From Desarmillaria ectypa (Eukaryota; Basidiomycota; Agaricomycetes; Agaricales; Physalacriaceae), in the NCBI GenBank assembly GCA_030407005.1, contig JAUDYN010000006.1, positions 1,922,001 to 1,986,000 on the forward strand: a stretch of DNA of 64,000 nt. The letters run 5' to 3'. The position numbers were made by a program, and so were the translations under genes. Under the pieces are notes generated by a model. The model was not told where the DNA came from. It searched no databases and saw nothing but the letters and a program-made list of their open reading frames with translations. Below, piece after piece: positions 12,039 through 23,609 of the stretch (position 1 is the stretch's first letter; the number at the start of each line of letters is the position of its first letter).

Positions 12039-13264
12039 ATGCCTGCCATTCCCTCCACGTTCGACGAAGAAACCTCGCAGACAATTGCGTCCATTGAGAG
12101 GCGTCAGAATGATATCTTACAGTTCCAAATACCACGTCTGCGCGCGTGCAAAGGGCCGCTCACTGCTCAGCAGAATCTAGCAGCAGAGTTGAGAGAGGAC
12201 CTTAATGCCATTGCGCGACAAGTGGAGGTATGTCCTGTTCTTCTTCGCCACAATTCTTCTTCTTAGGTCTCACAAGGGACTAGATTTGATGGTTGGATAC
12301 CAAAAAGGAGATAAGAATCGGAGAGGGTTACAACAAATAGTGGATGGATTTAAACAGACGCTCAGCAGGTGGAGTCTGCACCAGCATTGTGCATTGTCAA
12401 GCTCTGACGATATTCTTAGTCTTCAAAAGGATACACGAGCAGCACTTCTGGAGTCCAAGCGCACCATAGATACTTTGAACAGGTCGAATCGAGAGGAGCT
12501 ACTGAAATCCTCGGCCGTCACTGAGAAATCAGACGAGAAAGTAACGTACGTGGACGCTTTCTGATTATTGGGTCGCTCTTGATTGTTTTTCCGCAGGGAA
12601 GATACATTGATGCAGGCCAATCAGACTGTGACGGAGGCCTTGCGGCGGACAATTGGCCTCATGCAAGGGGAACTGGAGCGGTCGGTTGCAGCCACTCAAC
12701 TGTTAGGTGCGTCTCTCTGTCTTCTAGTCTCGCTCTTGTTCATCATAGTATCCAGACACCTCCTCAGCCTCCCTGCGTGCTACATCGTCGACTCATGATA
12801 CTCTCACAAATATACTGGACACCTCCAAGCAACTTATCACCGCCCTGGAGAAAACTGACTGGATGGACCGCGTTTTGATCATATCCGGATTGGTTTTCTT
12901 CACCCTTGTGGTTCTCCTCATCTTGAAACAGAGGTTGTTGGATCGGGGTATTCGAATAGTCTTCTGGTGGACGCGGTTCATCCCGGACTTTGGCAGTGAC
13001 GAAGTCCTGGTGTCCATGGAAGAAGGGATTGAAGCAACGACATTAGTTACGACGCTGACGTCGGCTGTTACGAGCACTATCTCTGCAGCGGTATCCCTAG
13101 CGACGTCCTCTCTTGTCGAAGTGCCGGTCTCAAGCACTCTATGGGACTCCAGTACAACAGACCCCGCTATCGAAGCAACGATGTCTCTACCAAATACAAT
13201 TATCACTACAACGACCGACGCTATTGTGTCTTCAGCTACAGAGGATCCACATAACGAATTATAG
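12039..13264 (+). CDS. SEC20: Sec20-family ER SNARE
   Basis: The model is join(12039..12227, 12277..12368, 12420..12545, 12597..12706, 12768..13264), 337 residues. Sec20 (animal BNIP1) is a SNARE on the ER and works with Dsl1, Tip20 and Ufe1 in retrograde Golgi-to-ER fusion. The first half is coiled-coil ('LDLMVGYQKGD', 'DTRAALLESKR', 'SNREELLKSS'). The SNARE region is 'STHDTLTNILDTSKQLI..LE'. One membrane helix follows ('VLIISGLVFFTLVVLLIL') and then the family block 'DRGIRIVFWWTRF'. The tail is Ser/Thr-rich, presumed lumenal, and ends in HNEL, close to the HDEL retrieval signal that ends yeast Sec20. An in-frame ATG at 11880 exists, but the family pattern favours 12039. Intron 1 uses acceptor 12276 rather than 12266 to keep the frame. 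Confidence 0.85.
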
Positions 13265-13481
13265 TCCGCGGTGTACCACGTCTTGCGTTGAATGCATCAT
13301 ATAAACTGCTCTCCTTGTAAGAGGAACTAAACAAAAAGTGACAGACCTCAACATCACAACTGAAAAAGCGTTGGCGATGTGATCCATTATAGTGGTCACC
13401 TTACTATTTCTTGTATTAAATCATGCAGTTGTGCGACTTCATCGTTACTCTGCCAGCGCTCCTTGCGCCTGAATGACGGCG

Positions 13482-14640
13482 TCAGCCGAGAACAACATTT
13501 ATGTGCAAAGGAGAGACCGACTCTAAAAACTCTTGCAGATGCGTATCGAAACTGGCATCACCCTCATCCAGCGGCCCGAAAACCTTTCGCTCACATATCT
13601 TTGTTTCGAGACCCCGCTTCTGCTGACAATCATTCTTAGGTTCTTCATTCTGTATATTCTTCCCCGTTCCATCGTCCTCCCCATTGGGCGCGCGCGGTCC
13701 CACATCTTGATCTTCAGCACAGTTTTGGCAAGAGACGAGGGCCAACATAGAGTTCGTGCGGGCTATTACCTCCGTTGTCAGACTTGGAAAGCACCTAGAA
13801 CTCGTAAACGATGTTTTCTTTGTAAGGGAAAGAGGGAAGTGAAGTACTTTGTGGTTCACATCGCGGATGGGCTTATGCACCCGTCGAGTAGAGGAAACAA
13901 TGCCATGTCCTGGTTCTCTTCGCCAATTTGATGAATCATGCCTAACTCGGAACGTGCCTGTCTCTTCTCGAGTATTGCGCGCCACCAAGTGGAGAGTTCG
14001 GAGCAATACTCGATCTCTTGGGGGAAAGAAGAGAATCGAATACCCATGCTGTTTGATGCAAGACTCTCAGAGAGAGGAGCATCACCTCTGTTATGAACTA
14101 TCTCGTCTGTTTCCTGCTTGTACACTGCTCATTGGAGCTTATCATGGTATCCTACGGCGGAGGGACGGTCGTCGAACCTTGTGATATGCACCAAATTTGA
14201 TTGTGCATACTTACTCGTAGATGGAACATTGCACTACCTTGACGTTGCGAAGAATAACGATAGCATCCACTTCAGGGCGGGAAGCCAGCATTTATACTTA
14301 TTCGTGAAACAATTGACGTTGAATGCGTCTGAACCGCTCAGAGTACTATCGTCAGCGGAGCAAACGCTTGGATCAAGGATCTTTATGAAGCAAAATAGAT
14401 CTGCAAGCAGTGTTCGGCTATGTACGAATAGAAAGGGTCCAAAGCGAAGTCTTACATTGGCCATTAGAGGCCAGAGATGGTTCAGATACGTATTTGATTA
14501 CGTCTATGAGATGTAGTTGCGTATCTGGGACCATCGTTGTCGTTTCCTTCAAGGCAAGGCATTGTATCTAAGGGTCGAGAATGATTAGACGAGACCGACA
14601 GTGATAGCATACGTCTACCACTTACATAGCCGAAGTACAA
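13482..14640 (-). pseudogene. POT1-like telomere single-strand-binding protein, truncated and broken
   Basis: Pieces of two OB folds follow each other in POT1 order on the minus strand. First fold: 'YIQCLALKETTTM' plus 'LIDVIKYVSEPSLASNGQ' (about 14570-14470, ending at a GTAAGAC donor), then 'DAFNVNCFTNKYKCWLPALK' and, one frame over, 'VDAIVILRNVKV' (about 14260). Next comes 'GYHDKLQ*AVY', where the expected tryptophan is TGA at 14129-14131, then 'FPQEIEYCSELSTWW'. Second fold: 'LKIKMWDR' and 'GRIYRMKNLRM' (about 13720-13640), then after another frame change 'LDEGDASFDTHLQEFLE'. Human POT1 has the matching series 'YTPLNQLK', 'GDIVRFHRLKI', 'LLKVWDG'. The N-terminal part was not found upstream. 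The assignment is from remembered family patterns, and the splicing is uncertain. Confidence 0.62.
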
Positions 14641-14823
14641 CCCAGCGTTCATGGAAAGGGGACCTTCCAATAGTGAGATTGAATCAGGCGAAGATTTTCC
14701 TGGCGCAGCGAACTCTGCTCAGGTGTACGCTTTGGTTTCAAAGAAGGGGATCATTTACCTATGGTATCAGCCGCAGTGGAAGTCGTGGCCGGCCTTGGAA
14801 AAGCCACCCTACCCTGGAACGTT

Positions 14824-15806
14824 CTACGTAGCAGAGCCGCCGCTGATGGGATCGGCAGTGAATTTAGGCTTCGAGGTAGGTGTAACGTCCTCCGACAAGG
14901 AAGTTGCTGTATCGTTCAATGCTGAATTTATATCACGCCGCCGTTGAGCTCTCAGGAACTTCTGTTGTTTCTTCGTCAATTTCGGGGGCTCTTGTTTCTC
15001 AGTGACCCTGACAACCGTGTCATATTTGGGTCTCTTTGCGGGAACTAGCGTAACGGTTGAGACGTTTAATGCATGCAAACGCTTTATGGGTGTGTCACAT
15101 CTGATGAGATTGGGGATCTAGGCGCCATATCAGACTTTTGATGCCAACTTAACCACTTGAACTTAAACCTGCTTACCTGGGGAGTGGAAGGGAGGTCTGC
15201 CTGAGAGTCCGGCGTGTCACTGCGCTAATAACAATTCTCGTCTATGGAGTCTAGCGCAGATAGAAGGCTTGAGCGATAAAAAACTTTACAGACAAAAGAA
15301 AAGCTCACGTCTCTGTAGCCAGGTGTCGATAACGCGACCTCCGTTTCTTGCATCTTTGTATGACTTCACCGCCTTCAGTTGGATGCTTGTCTTGTATTCC
15401 AACAAGTCTCCGTAAAGGGTTGCCTCCTCCAAGGCAAAAGATAGCACGTCCTTGGGGCCTAGTTCTAGCCCCTGCGCAGAGACAACACTGAAGCACTCTC
15501 CTGCAAAAATAGCGTAAAATAGGACACCACTTTGGTCATCAGTGCATCACTACTTGCGTCAATTTTGAAGGGAATTTTATAGTGATCTGTCTTGCGCCAA
15601 ATCACGGAGACACTTCCAGATATATGTCTCTAATCGACCAGGTTGCCGTGCAGATCAATAGCGAAACTCTGCGGAGATGGGTCATCGAAAAGCAAAGGCC
15701 CACTAGGAAGTGTGCTGGGAGTACGTGCAGTGTGTGAGTGCTGCATAGCGATTTCGAGGTGGGAAGATGTAGTACTGGCGTCAATAGGGAGAATTTGAAA
15801 TGGCAT
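14824..15806 (-). CDS. Hypothetical protein with Lys/Arg-rich C-terminus
   Basis: The model is complement(join(14824..15100, 15177..15219, 15309..15495, 15639..15806)), 224 residues. I do not recognise the family. The first part is 'MPFQILPIDASTTSSHLEIA' and a Pro/Ser-rich stretch. The middle is helical ('GPKDVLSFALEEATLYGDLL'). The end is basic ('VPAKRPKYDTVVRVTEKQE', 'KKQQKFLRAQRRR'). Joining exons 3 and 4 in frame requires acceptors at 15219 and 15100. The junction between exons 1 and 2 is weak (donor CTG|GTCGAT) and could be wrong. It is transcribed divergently from the F-box gene, and the starts are 78-114 bp apart. A plus-strand open frame (14651-14947) overlaps its 3' end. Confidence 0.55.
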
Positions 15807-15855
15807 ATAAAGCGCGTCCTGATAACCTCCTGACCAAACCGGGCCGAAAGAGCAG

Positions 15856-15885
15856 CCAATAGGGAACGCCCCCTGTCCAGCCAAT
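15856..15885 (+). promoter_or_regulatory. Two CCAAT boxes in a divergent promoter
   Basis: CCAAT occurs at 15856-15860 and 15881-15885, 25 bp apart, between the divergent starts at 15806 and 15920. This is a likely HAP/NF-Y site pair; binding is inferred from motif and position only. Confidence 0.45.
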
Positions 15886-15919
15886 GAGAACCTACAACTC
15901 CTTTCTTCCTACCACTTAT

Positions 15920-18387
15920 ATGCCTCACATTAAGAAAAAAGCCAAAGCGAAGCCTACCGTCGAAGACGACCAGCCAAAGCGATGCCATATTACACGTCTT
16001 CCCTTTGAGCTTATCGCTGAAGTGCTCCTGTATACCCGGTCACCCAAGGATGTCCTTGCACTGGCCCGATGCAACAAATTCTTCTGCGCAACCCTCGTTA
16101 GCAGGTCTTCAGATTATATCTGGAGATATACCAGAAACAACTGCAGGCCTGCGCCTCTCCCGGAGCCCTTGCGGATTTTCACGGAAGCGTCGTATGCTGC
16201 GTTTGTATTTGACGAAGGCAAATGCGAGGTGAGATTTTTCTATTATCACTTGTGTCGATATTCCTCATCGAAAACACAGGAATGCGGGAAAGAAAGTAAG
16301 TTGATGTATGACTCATTTGCTATGAGGATTCGCACTTGCGGCCTGGTGAGTCTCTTGAGTAGTAAGTAATTCATATGTATTGATCCGTTCTAGGGCCAAT
16401 GCCGGACACAGCTTCTGAAGTAAAATTTCCCACTGTCAATTTCTAGGTTATTGTGCTGACCTCTATACTTAGAACAAAGCTTACTGCTCCCCAAGCACAG
16501 CCTGAATACCACCGAATCATCTTGGAGTCTCTTCTGGTTCCCGAACACTCTGACTGCACTCGTACGCACTCTCCATCTCCGTCGTTCTTCCCGTGTACTT
16601 ACGTCTATCAGCTTCGTCTTCATATTTTTCCGATAATGCGGGTTGTATGTCCTTTTACGCGTTAACCCTCATTTCCAAGCTCATTCTCACCCAGGGCCCA
16701 ATTGTCGAAAGCTATATCGCGTCAATGAGTGGACCGCCGCCGTGCAAAAGTATCTCGACGCCTCTCACTCTCCAGAGGACCTGGATGCCGAAATAGAGGT
16801 TGGTCTTGACCGCGTTGTTATACTGTCATCCTACTCAATGCGCATCATAGTGGCGGGCGAAAATAGCGAAAAGGATATCGTTGATGATGCCCACATTTTT
16901 GGAACTGTTTGAATGGAAAGAGAAGTATGTTAAAGCCCGGGATGCGAACAAAGCATCCAACGATGGGTTGTAAGTGTTATTTTGTCTTTCAAGGATATTG
17001 ATGCCATTCATAAAATTTCTCAGTGCCAGGATGCTGGCGACGAAGGTTGGTTATAATTATTGGGATCTCATGCAAGCGCCCAGCTACGCCAGACTACATC
17101 GAAACAAGAATACAACCTTAGAGAAGGTAACTGGTTCTGGTATGGTATTACCCTATCTTCTTGAATCCCACTCTCATGTAATCGACAGACTACAAGATAA
17201 TCCATGAAGCTGTCGAAGCCGAAATTCTCAAAGTGACGGAGGCGCGGGAACGGTCCAAGTATGAGGCAGACTATAAACAGTCACGGGAACTCGTTGAGAA
17301 ACATTACGAACGGCTTCGCTGCAAGAAGGTTGAGGTCCCTTTGCCACCGCTAGCCAGTTTCCGCAGGATCCCTATCATTCATACTATTCAGACCACCCCT
17401 CCTTCGCCTGAGTTTGACGTTGCTAAACAGCTGCAGACACCGCTTGTCTCAGCGCTTCTTAAGAGCGAGTTGTCAGCTTGGAGAAGTCAAGCTAAGAACG
17501 CATTAGCTGCTATTCTGGGTTTCGCAAATTAGAAGTCGGCAAGCAGCAAACGCCTGCATCCCGTGGATAGGATCAACGCCCGTTTTCGGTGCAAGAAGTG
17601 TGTTCATACAGAGAACAAGTATAAAGAAGACGGATGTTTTGATTTCTTCGGCGTTTGTTCCCATCAATGCTCAAAGAAATGGCGCGGGAAACAAGAATGG
17701 GACGTTACACGATTCTTGAAAGATGACAAGGTTAGCCATGGTTGTCAGATCCGTCTGACCTGAATCATAATTATACTTGCAGGCCTGCACGGCTATCTCA
17801 AAGTTGGCTAATATTGCCTCAATTAACACCGAGTCACAAGAGTCTATCAATGCTTTCGGGGCACTTGATGCAAGAGTTTTGTGCAACAGCTGCACCGCGG
17901 CTATCGTATTGCAGTCTTCTGCCGTCGTGGGCATTCCCCTCTCAACATTTAGAAGCTAATTAATTGACTTCGTTATTCCTTCGTTTACAGGCTGGTCATT
18001 CCCACCGTCATGAGGACATGCAAATGTCTCTTCTCCCAGCCCCAGTCCTCGAAAAGCATCCATTAACGAAGGGACTTGCTTTAAGGCTCATGGGCCCGGA
18101 AGACCGGGCGAAGGTGTTGCGAGAGAACAAGATCTATGGGTGTCGCCATTGCCTGCAGGTGCGGACAACGTCGACGGAGAAGCCAATGGAGGAGTCTGGA
18201 CATGAGTGTATCTTGACATTCAACGGACTGCGGTCCCATTTGAAAACAAAGTAAGTGCTAGTTGAACTTGTGGGAGCAATCCAGGTGAACAAATGCTTTG
18301 AATAGACACAAAGTCGCAGACCTTCGAGATGAGGATTTCTACTGTTCTGGACCTTTGAGTTGGAGAGAAGCTGGCGCGGCAACCTGA
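15920..18387 (+). pseudogene. F-box / zinc-finger protein with in-frame stop
   Basis: The start ATG 15920 (15884 is an alternative) leads into a basic stretch and an F-box ('ITRLPFELIAEVLLYTRSPK') followed by 'LARCNKFFCATLV'. F-box proteins present substrates to SCF ubiquitin ligases. A Cys pair in 'ECGKESKLMYDSFAMRIRTC' follows an intron at 16229-16279. Later exons give 'NEWTAAVQKYLDA', 'LFEWKEKYVKARDANK' and 'ALAAILGFAN'. There a TAG at 17530-17532 replaces the tryptophan I expect before 'KSASSKRLHPVDR'. Beyond it the frame stays coherent: 'ARFRCKKC', a C2H2-like 'CRHC...LRSHLKTKH' (intron 18251-18305), and a stop at 18385-18387. The join near 17165-17190 also needs an unusual AAG acceptor. 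It is either a recent pseudogene, a truncated protein, or a sequence error. Confidence 0.6.
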
Positions 18388-18970
18388 TTAGCATCTACAT
18401 CACGTCGAAGTTACGTATGTATTTCAATGCATATCTCATTTCATCTCATCATTACACGGCACGTACCTTCAGGCATCTTGACTCTAGTGTAAGAGCAGCC
18501 GATTCTATGTTGCTAGCGGCGCCAGCGCCGAGTCCCTAATTCTTCCTGATTCGGGATCAACAATGAAACGTATTTATTATCAATGCAAAAAAATGTTATA
18601 CAAAAGTACTAAGTCGACTCAAAACTCGCCGTCAGTGGTACTATGGAATTACGATTAGAAGCAGAATAATGCAGAAGCTATGACGACTTAACAAGATGTA
18701 AACTTTCTACAGGGATATGATGTTGTCCATTTTTACAGAATTCCTGAAGTTCAGGTGGCCTCCTTCCCACGAGGGGTGACCAAAACGGTGGAATGACGGG
18801 GGACTCGCGCCTTTTTCGGTGGGTTTCGCATCTGGTCATTTGTTTTTCCGTGGAATGGTCTTTGACAGTGATAATGTCATAGATCTGGAGGCTCACAAAG
18901 CAATAATGTCATTCTGAGTCCGGACAGTATGCGTTTAAACTTTATATTAGGTATACGAGTCCTATCTATA
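18388..18970. other. Intergenic stretch, no gene recognised
   Basis: AT-rich 3' flank of the F-box gene. A GC-rich palindromic patch (GCGGCGCCAGCGCCG) lies near 18520. Confidence 0.4.
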
Positions 18971-19293
18971 TTACACATGTAATGAATCGTCAGCAAACAC
19001 AGAATAATCGAAAGACTCCCAGTCCGCGAAGAACTCGTTGCTAGATTGAATATCTAAAGTGAAGGATCAGAGTCTGATCAAAACAGCAACGAGCATCGTT
19101 ACATACCTGGAATCGAGTATGGCATATCTGTCGTCACATGGAGCGGCTCATGGATATCTGATATGTCGGTCGTCGTACTTTCCAAATCGTTAGATGGCCA
19201 GTTAGTGATATCTGTAGGCCCAGGGTCCAACACGACGCGCCGATACGTGTCGGGGCAAGACATGAGGGTGGCATCCACTGATAACTTCCACAT
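18971..19293 (-). CDS. Small hypothetical acidic protein
   Basis: The model is complement(join(18971..19053, 19107..19293)), 89 residues. A good donor (CAG|GTATGT) and acceptor (TTTAG) keep the frame across a 53-nt intron. The product is acidic, with 'DITNWPSNDLESTTTDISDI' and an end 'FFADWESFDYSVFADDSLHV', like an activation-domain tail. A TATATA motif lies near 19365 upstream. No family is recognised. It could be the 3' end of a longer or decayed gene, since an open frame precedes it at 19323-19556. Confidence 0.33.
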
Positions 19294-19583
19294 TAGGATA
19301 GCGGCATCTGCCGAAGCCTAACTCACCGAAAAACTGACTGATTCTTATTCCACCTTCTTAGTATATACTCCCTTCCCACCGAGTCCGGTCCCGCGAATTG
19401 TTTCCGTCCTCTCTTGGTCATTTCCGTTTCCGGATGAAGGATACCACCATTCATTGTCGGGCCTCTCACGCCTGTAAGCATTGCATCAGATGATGGTGGA
19501 ACCCCCACGGTGGAAGATTCAGAATGCTGGGTCGGAGTATAAGAACAAGAGCGCATTGCTGATGAGGTATCACGTTGTTCGCC

Positions 19584-21637
19584 ATGCCTAACTCATCCTA
19601 TGCTTCGGATATCGCGTCTACCTGGGTAGATAACTTCGCCAAAGCTCTTGCTTCTGGAGAAACTTGCAACATACTATCATGCATCCTTCCTGACGGCTGG
19701 CTTCGTGACATCCTTGTGTTTACATGGGCTAACCGCTCCCTACATGGACATGAAAAGATCTCGACGTATCTCAACAGCGATGGCAACAACAGAGTCATTT
19801 CAGCAAAGATATCCAATGTAGCCCTGGATACGAGGGAGTTTTTGATGCCGGAGTACACGTCAGTGACGGGGACGGTTACGTCGGGGTTTACGTTTAACAC
19901 CTCTGTGGGCACAGGACTCGGATATGTGCATCTCTTTCCTGATGCGCAAGGTGTGTGGAAAGTACTGTCCGTACTCATGATGCTTAACGAGCTTGACGGA
20001 CATCCTGAGGATGGTCCTGAGCTTGGAGTATATGGTGAACATACATTAGCTTGGGAGGATGTTCACAAAAAGCGAAGGGAAAGTGTCGAAGTGGATCCTC
20101 ATGTCCTGATAAGTACGCCCATCTTCTGTGTTTATCGCAGTGCTGATAGCAGTTTTAAAAAGTTGGGGCTGGTCAGACAGGCTTGACTCTCGCAGCTCGT
20201 TTTCGTCAGATGAATCTGCCTACGCTGGTGATAGAATCTAACCCACGTGTGGGTGACAACTGGCGAGCTCGATATCCTACTCTTACTCTGCATACTCCTC
20301 GGACTCATTTTCAGTGTGGGTAATATGCGCATCCTTTATTTGTATGTTACTTACGGTGCACAGTTCTGTATCATCAATATCCGTCCAACTGGCCGATATA
20401 CGCCTCGCGTGACAAGGTAGCGAATTGGCTGGAGCACTATGCTATTAATCAGGACATGCACGTATGGACAAACTCTCAATCTATTGGTATTCCCACCTAT
20501 GACCCTGAAACGAAGAAGTGGTCCATTGTCATCGACCACCAGGGCACTCCTGCCACTCTTCATCCTACCCACATTGTCTGCGCGTCTGGAATTCTTGGTG
20601 CTCCTCGAATACCTACCATCGAAGATAGGAATGTATTCATGGGAACCGTCCTTCATGCAGAGAAATATGGTGGGAAGTATTACAGGGGCAAACGAGTTAT
20701 CGTCGTAGGCGCGGGAAACACTAGCGCTGATATATGCCAGGACCTTGTCGCGCAGGGCGCTGAGTCCGTGACCATGGTTCAACGCTCGTCAACCTGCGTC
20801 GTTGCGAAGCATCCTGGTTTTTCCAATGCCCTGCAGAGTTTGTGGCCTGAGGGTGTTCCGTCTGAGATATCCGACCTCAAGTTCCTGTCCATACCTTTGC
20901 CGTTGCGAATAAAAATGGCCAGTGCTCATGCTAGGGAGTTGGCGGAGGCTGAACGTGAGATGCATGAAGGTTTGAGGAAGGCGGGTCTCGATGTTAACAT
21001 GGGAAAAGATGGATCGGGTCAATTCCCAATGGTGTTCCAGAGGCTTGGGGGTTATTGTGAGTCGCGTTTCTGATACATGGAGGTCAATCTTCATTGAGGT
21101 AATTCTAGGGATTGACGTCGGCTGCGCAGAGCTCATCATTTCAGGGAGAGTGAAAGTCAAACAAGGTGTCGAGCTTCAACGATATCTGAGTGATGGCGTC
21201 GTTTTCACAGATGGTTCCAAGCTGGACGCTGACATTGTGATCTATGCGTGGGTACCTTTCTTAAACCCCATCAAGACCTATCATTGATCATTCGCAGGAC
21301 CGGCTATCATAACATCCGTGATACCCTCAAGAATGTGTTCGGCGAAGCTATCACGGAGCGTACAAGTCATATTTGGGGCCTTGACGAGGAGGGCGAATTG
21401 AACGGTTGTTTCAAACCTTCTGGTCATCCAGGCGTGAGCATGTCTGCACATCATCGTTCTTCGCTAGTTTACGCTTCTCTCAGCTCTGGTTTGGTGGCGG
21501 TGATATAAGCCTATGTCGGATTTTCTCTAAACGTATGGTAAGACTTACTACTCTTCGGTTTATACGCAAGCTTATATCCACGATTCGTGTAGGCCCTCGA
21601 AATGAAAGGCATTCAACTGGGTTTGGTAAAACAATAG
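19584..21637 (+). CDS. Flavin-containing monooxygenase with N-terminal SnoaL-like domain, paralogue 1
   Basis: The model is join(19584..20112, 20163..20315, 20364..21056, 21109..21247, 21298..21433, 21484..21537, 21593..21637), 582 residues. Residues 1-175 resemble an NTF2/SnoaL-like domain ('LPDGWLRDILVFTWANRSL', 'GYVHLFPDAQGVWKV'). Then come the FAD Rossmann motif 'IGAGQTGLTLAARF', the FMO fingerprint FxGxxxHxxxY ('FMGTVLHAEKY'), the NADPH motif 'VVGAGNTSADI' and 'YATGYHN'. Such enzymes oxygenate N, S or carbonyl substrates with NADPH and O2; the substrate is unknown. Intron 1 ends at an AAAAAG acceptor (20162). The exon pattern matches the paralogue at 41344. The C-terminus 'GLVKQ' has one residue more than 'GLKQ' in that copy. 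Confidence 0.85.
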
Positions 21638-22243
21638 AAGCTATACATCCAAGGGACGAGGAGGCTTGTTCATGAATCCTATGCTACTTCCTCAAGGCCC
21701 ATAGAGGAGGCAGCTCATACGCCTGTATATTAAACACCTATGCATTCTTACTGCCAACACCGCTTTGGGCCCAACGTGGAAGATCTGCGATTTCGCTTTA
21801 AAGCTGACTTAGAAAACTGAAATACAGTGTTAAAAGCATAGTATCCACGAAGATCGTCACTGGTAACCTCAAGACAGTATCGTCGACCCTCCGTCGTGGT
21901 AGCATGATGATGTTGATGGTGCTGGAGAAGATCATGAATGTTGGAATCAAGTACGCGAAAAAGCAAACACCTAAGAAATGCCATCAGATCTTGAGTCCCC
22001 CTCCTCGTAATCCATTTATGATACCACCGACTGTCTAGAACTTTCCTTTCGCTCTTGTCACACCTGCAACCCATTCTAAAGTCGAGGTAGGCCCTGAGTT
22101 GTTTCCGTCAGGCTGGGGGGTACCATTATTGGCCGTCGTTGCAACATCCATGCTCTGTTGATGTGGGAAGGCTAGACTGAAGAAAACATGAGCATCATCA
22201 ACTCAACCAATGAAAGAGCATCCACACACCAGCTGGTATTTCA
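21638..22243. other. Intergenic stretch, no gene recognised
   Basis: Only short frames without family features; it separates the FMO gene from the F-box/LRR relic. Confidence 0.4.
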
Positions 22244-23386
22244 TCAGGATAGATGTGTCTTCATGAAATAGTTCTCCTTGGCCTTGACATGACCAATGGT
22301 GACTTGTAACTTCTTGGACCTTTTCAAACGAGGGAAGTTTTTCTGGGTCAGGCCCTTTTGACGTTCACCCTTTTTGAGAGTGGTCGGCTTCCACACTTTG
22401 ATGACGACACGGACAGACTGGAGGGCAGGAAATCGACCATCGGTAAGAAGGAGATCGAAGGCCTTCCGCGTCATCCCAGCATCCTGCACGATGTAGATGG
22501 ATCCCTTGTTCATCCTCACTACGATCGTCAGCTGCTCCAGAGACGACTGCTTACCCGGCGGTGCGAGTGATTTCATCCACCACTGTAGCACGACTTCGAG
22601 AGGATTACGCAGGTAGGTATCCTTGACGCGGCCATGGATGTCAATACCGAGCCTCCTAACATGGGAAACATCAAAAACTGGAGGCTTTTCTTTCCAAGCG
22701 TGTTTGACTGCAGCTAAGCGCAGTGAATAAGAAAGAAGAGAGGCACGGAAGAAATCGCTTACCCGATTGGCGAGCATGGTCATGTGTAACATTAAGCTCC
22801 TCGAGGGCACCAGCTGGAGAAGAGCGCTGAAGGAAGAGACCGACGAATGGAATATCACTATGGGTAACGTCGTTCAAGGTGACTTTGCGCAGAATGTCAT
22901 TCGAACCCAAGGATCCGTTCAGAGCTAAACGCCAAATGTCTAGGGACTGGTTACTTCTGAATGTCTAAAGAGCTGAGATGTGTTCCTCGACCAGCATCCT
23001 ACGAGGATTATTGACGGAAACTTGATGGCAATTGAGGTCTGTTAGCTGCGGGAAGAGCCCGACGAACCTCGAAAAGCTCTGTTGATCTTCGAACTTGGCA
23101 TTTAAAAAATGGATGGATTGAACCGGCTGCGAATATAATGCCCTCAAGAGGTCCTCGGAATTTCATGTGTATATCATGGAATTCAAGACTCTCCAGCTTG
23201 TGGCAGGCTCTGTACCACCTTGGGGCCATATGGTTTGGCTCCACATACTGTCCGAAGAATCAAGGCCGTCGTATCACTAGGGAGACCTTCAGTAAGAAAG
23301 GTGGGCCATTTTTTGGCAGGTGAAAGTCTGAGGGTAGAACTGAAATGTCGCCGAGGTATTTGAAGGAGTCGAAAGCGGTTCAGCAT
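22244..23386 (-). pseudogene. F-box/LRR-like relic
   Basis: Blocks typical of the large agaric F-box-associated repeat family lie in order but in different frames: 'LPSDTTALILRTVCG' (about 23310), 'CHKLESLEFHDIHMKF' (about 23190), 'FSRFVGLFPQLTDLNC' (about 23060), 'DILRKVTLNDVTHSDIPF' (about 22890) and a long C-terminal frame at 22244-22858. The shift between the second and third blocks is not explained by an obvious intron. It was probably a substrate-recognition protein and is now likely non-functional. Confidence 0.45.
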
Positions 23387-23609
23387 CTAGAGAGAATCAG
23401 TATATCGACTTCAAAGCAACGTCGTTTTATGCACATATTGGAATGTCTTATTATGATGGAACACGATGACGCTGCATTGAAGCCAAACAGCGTAGCAGTG
23501 GGAAGAGAAAAAAGTAGCCGGTCTCTTACATACTTCAGCGGCCCGGTACGGCCGATGAATATTTGAATATTTGAGTCTGCAAAATCTCGACAACCAGTAC
23601 GACATTCTA

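Noticed and set aside
13533..13931. Plus-strand 132-residue frame
   Set aside because: It is antisense to the POT1-like relic, which has matching family blocks on the minus strand.
19323..19556. Minus-strand frame as first exon of the small gene at 18971-19293
   Set aside because: Joining them needs a 19-nt intron or a frame change, so I kept only the downstream exons.
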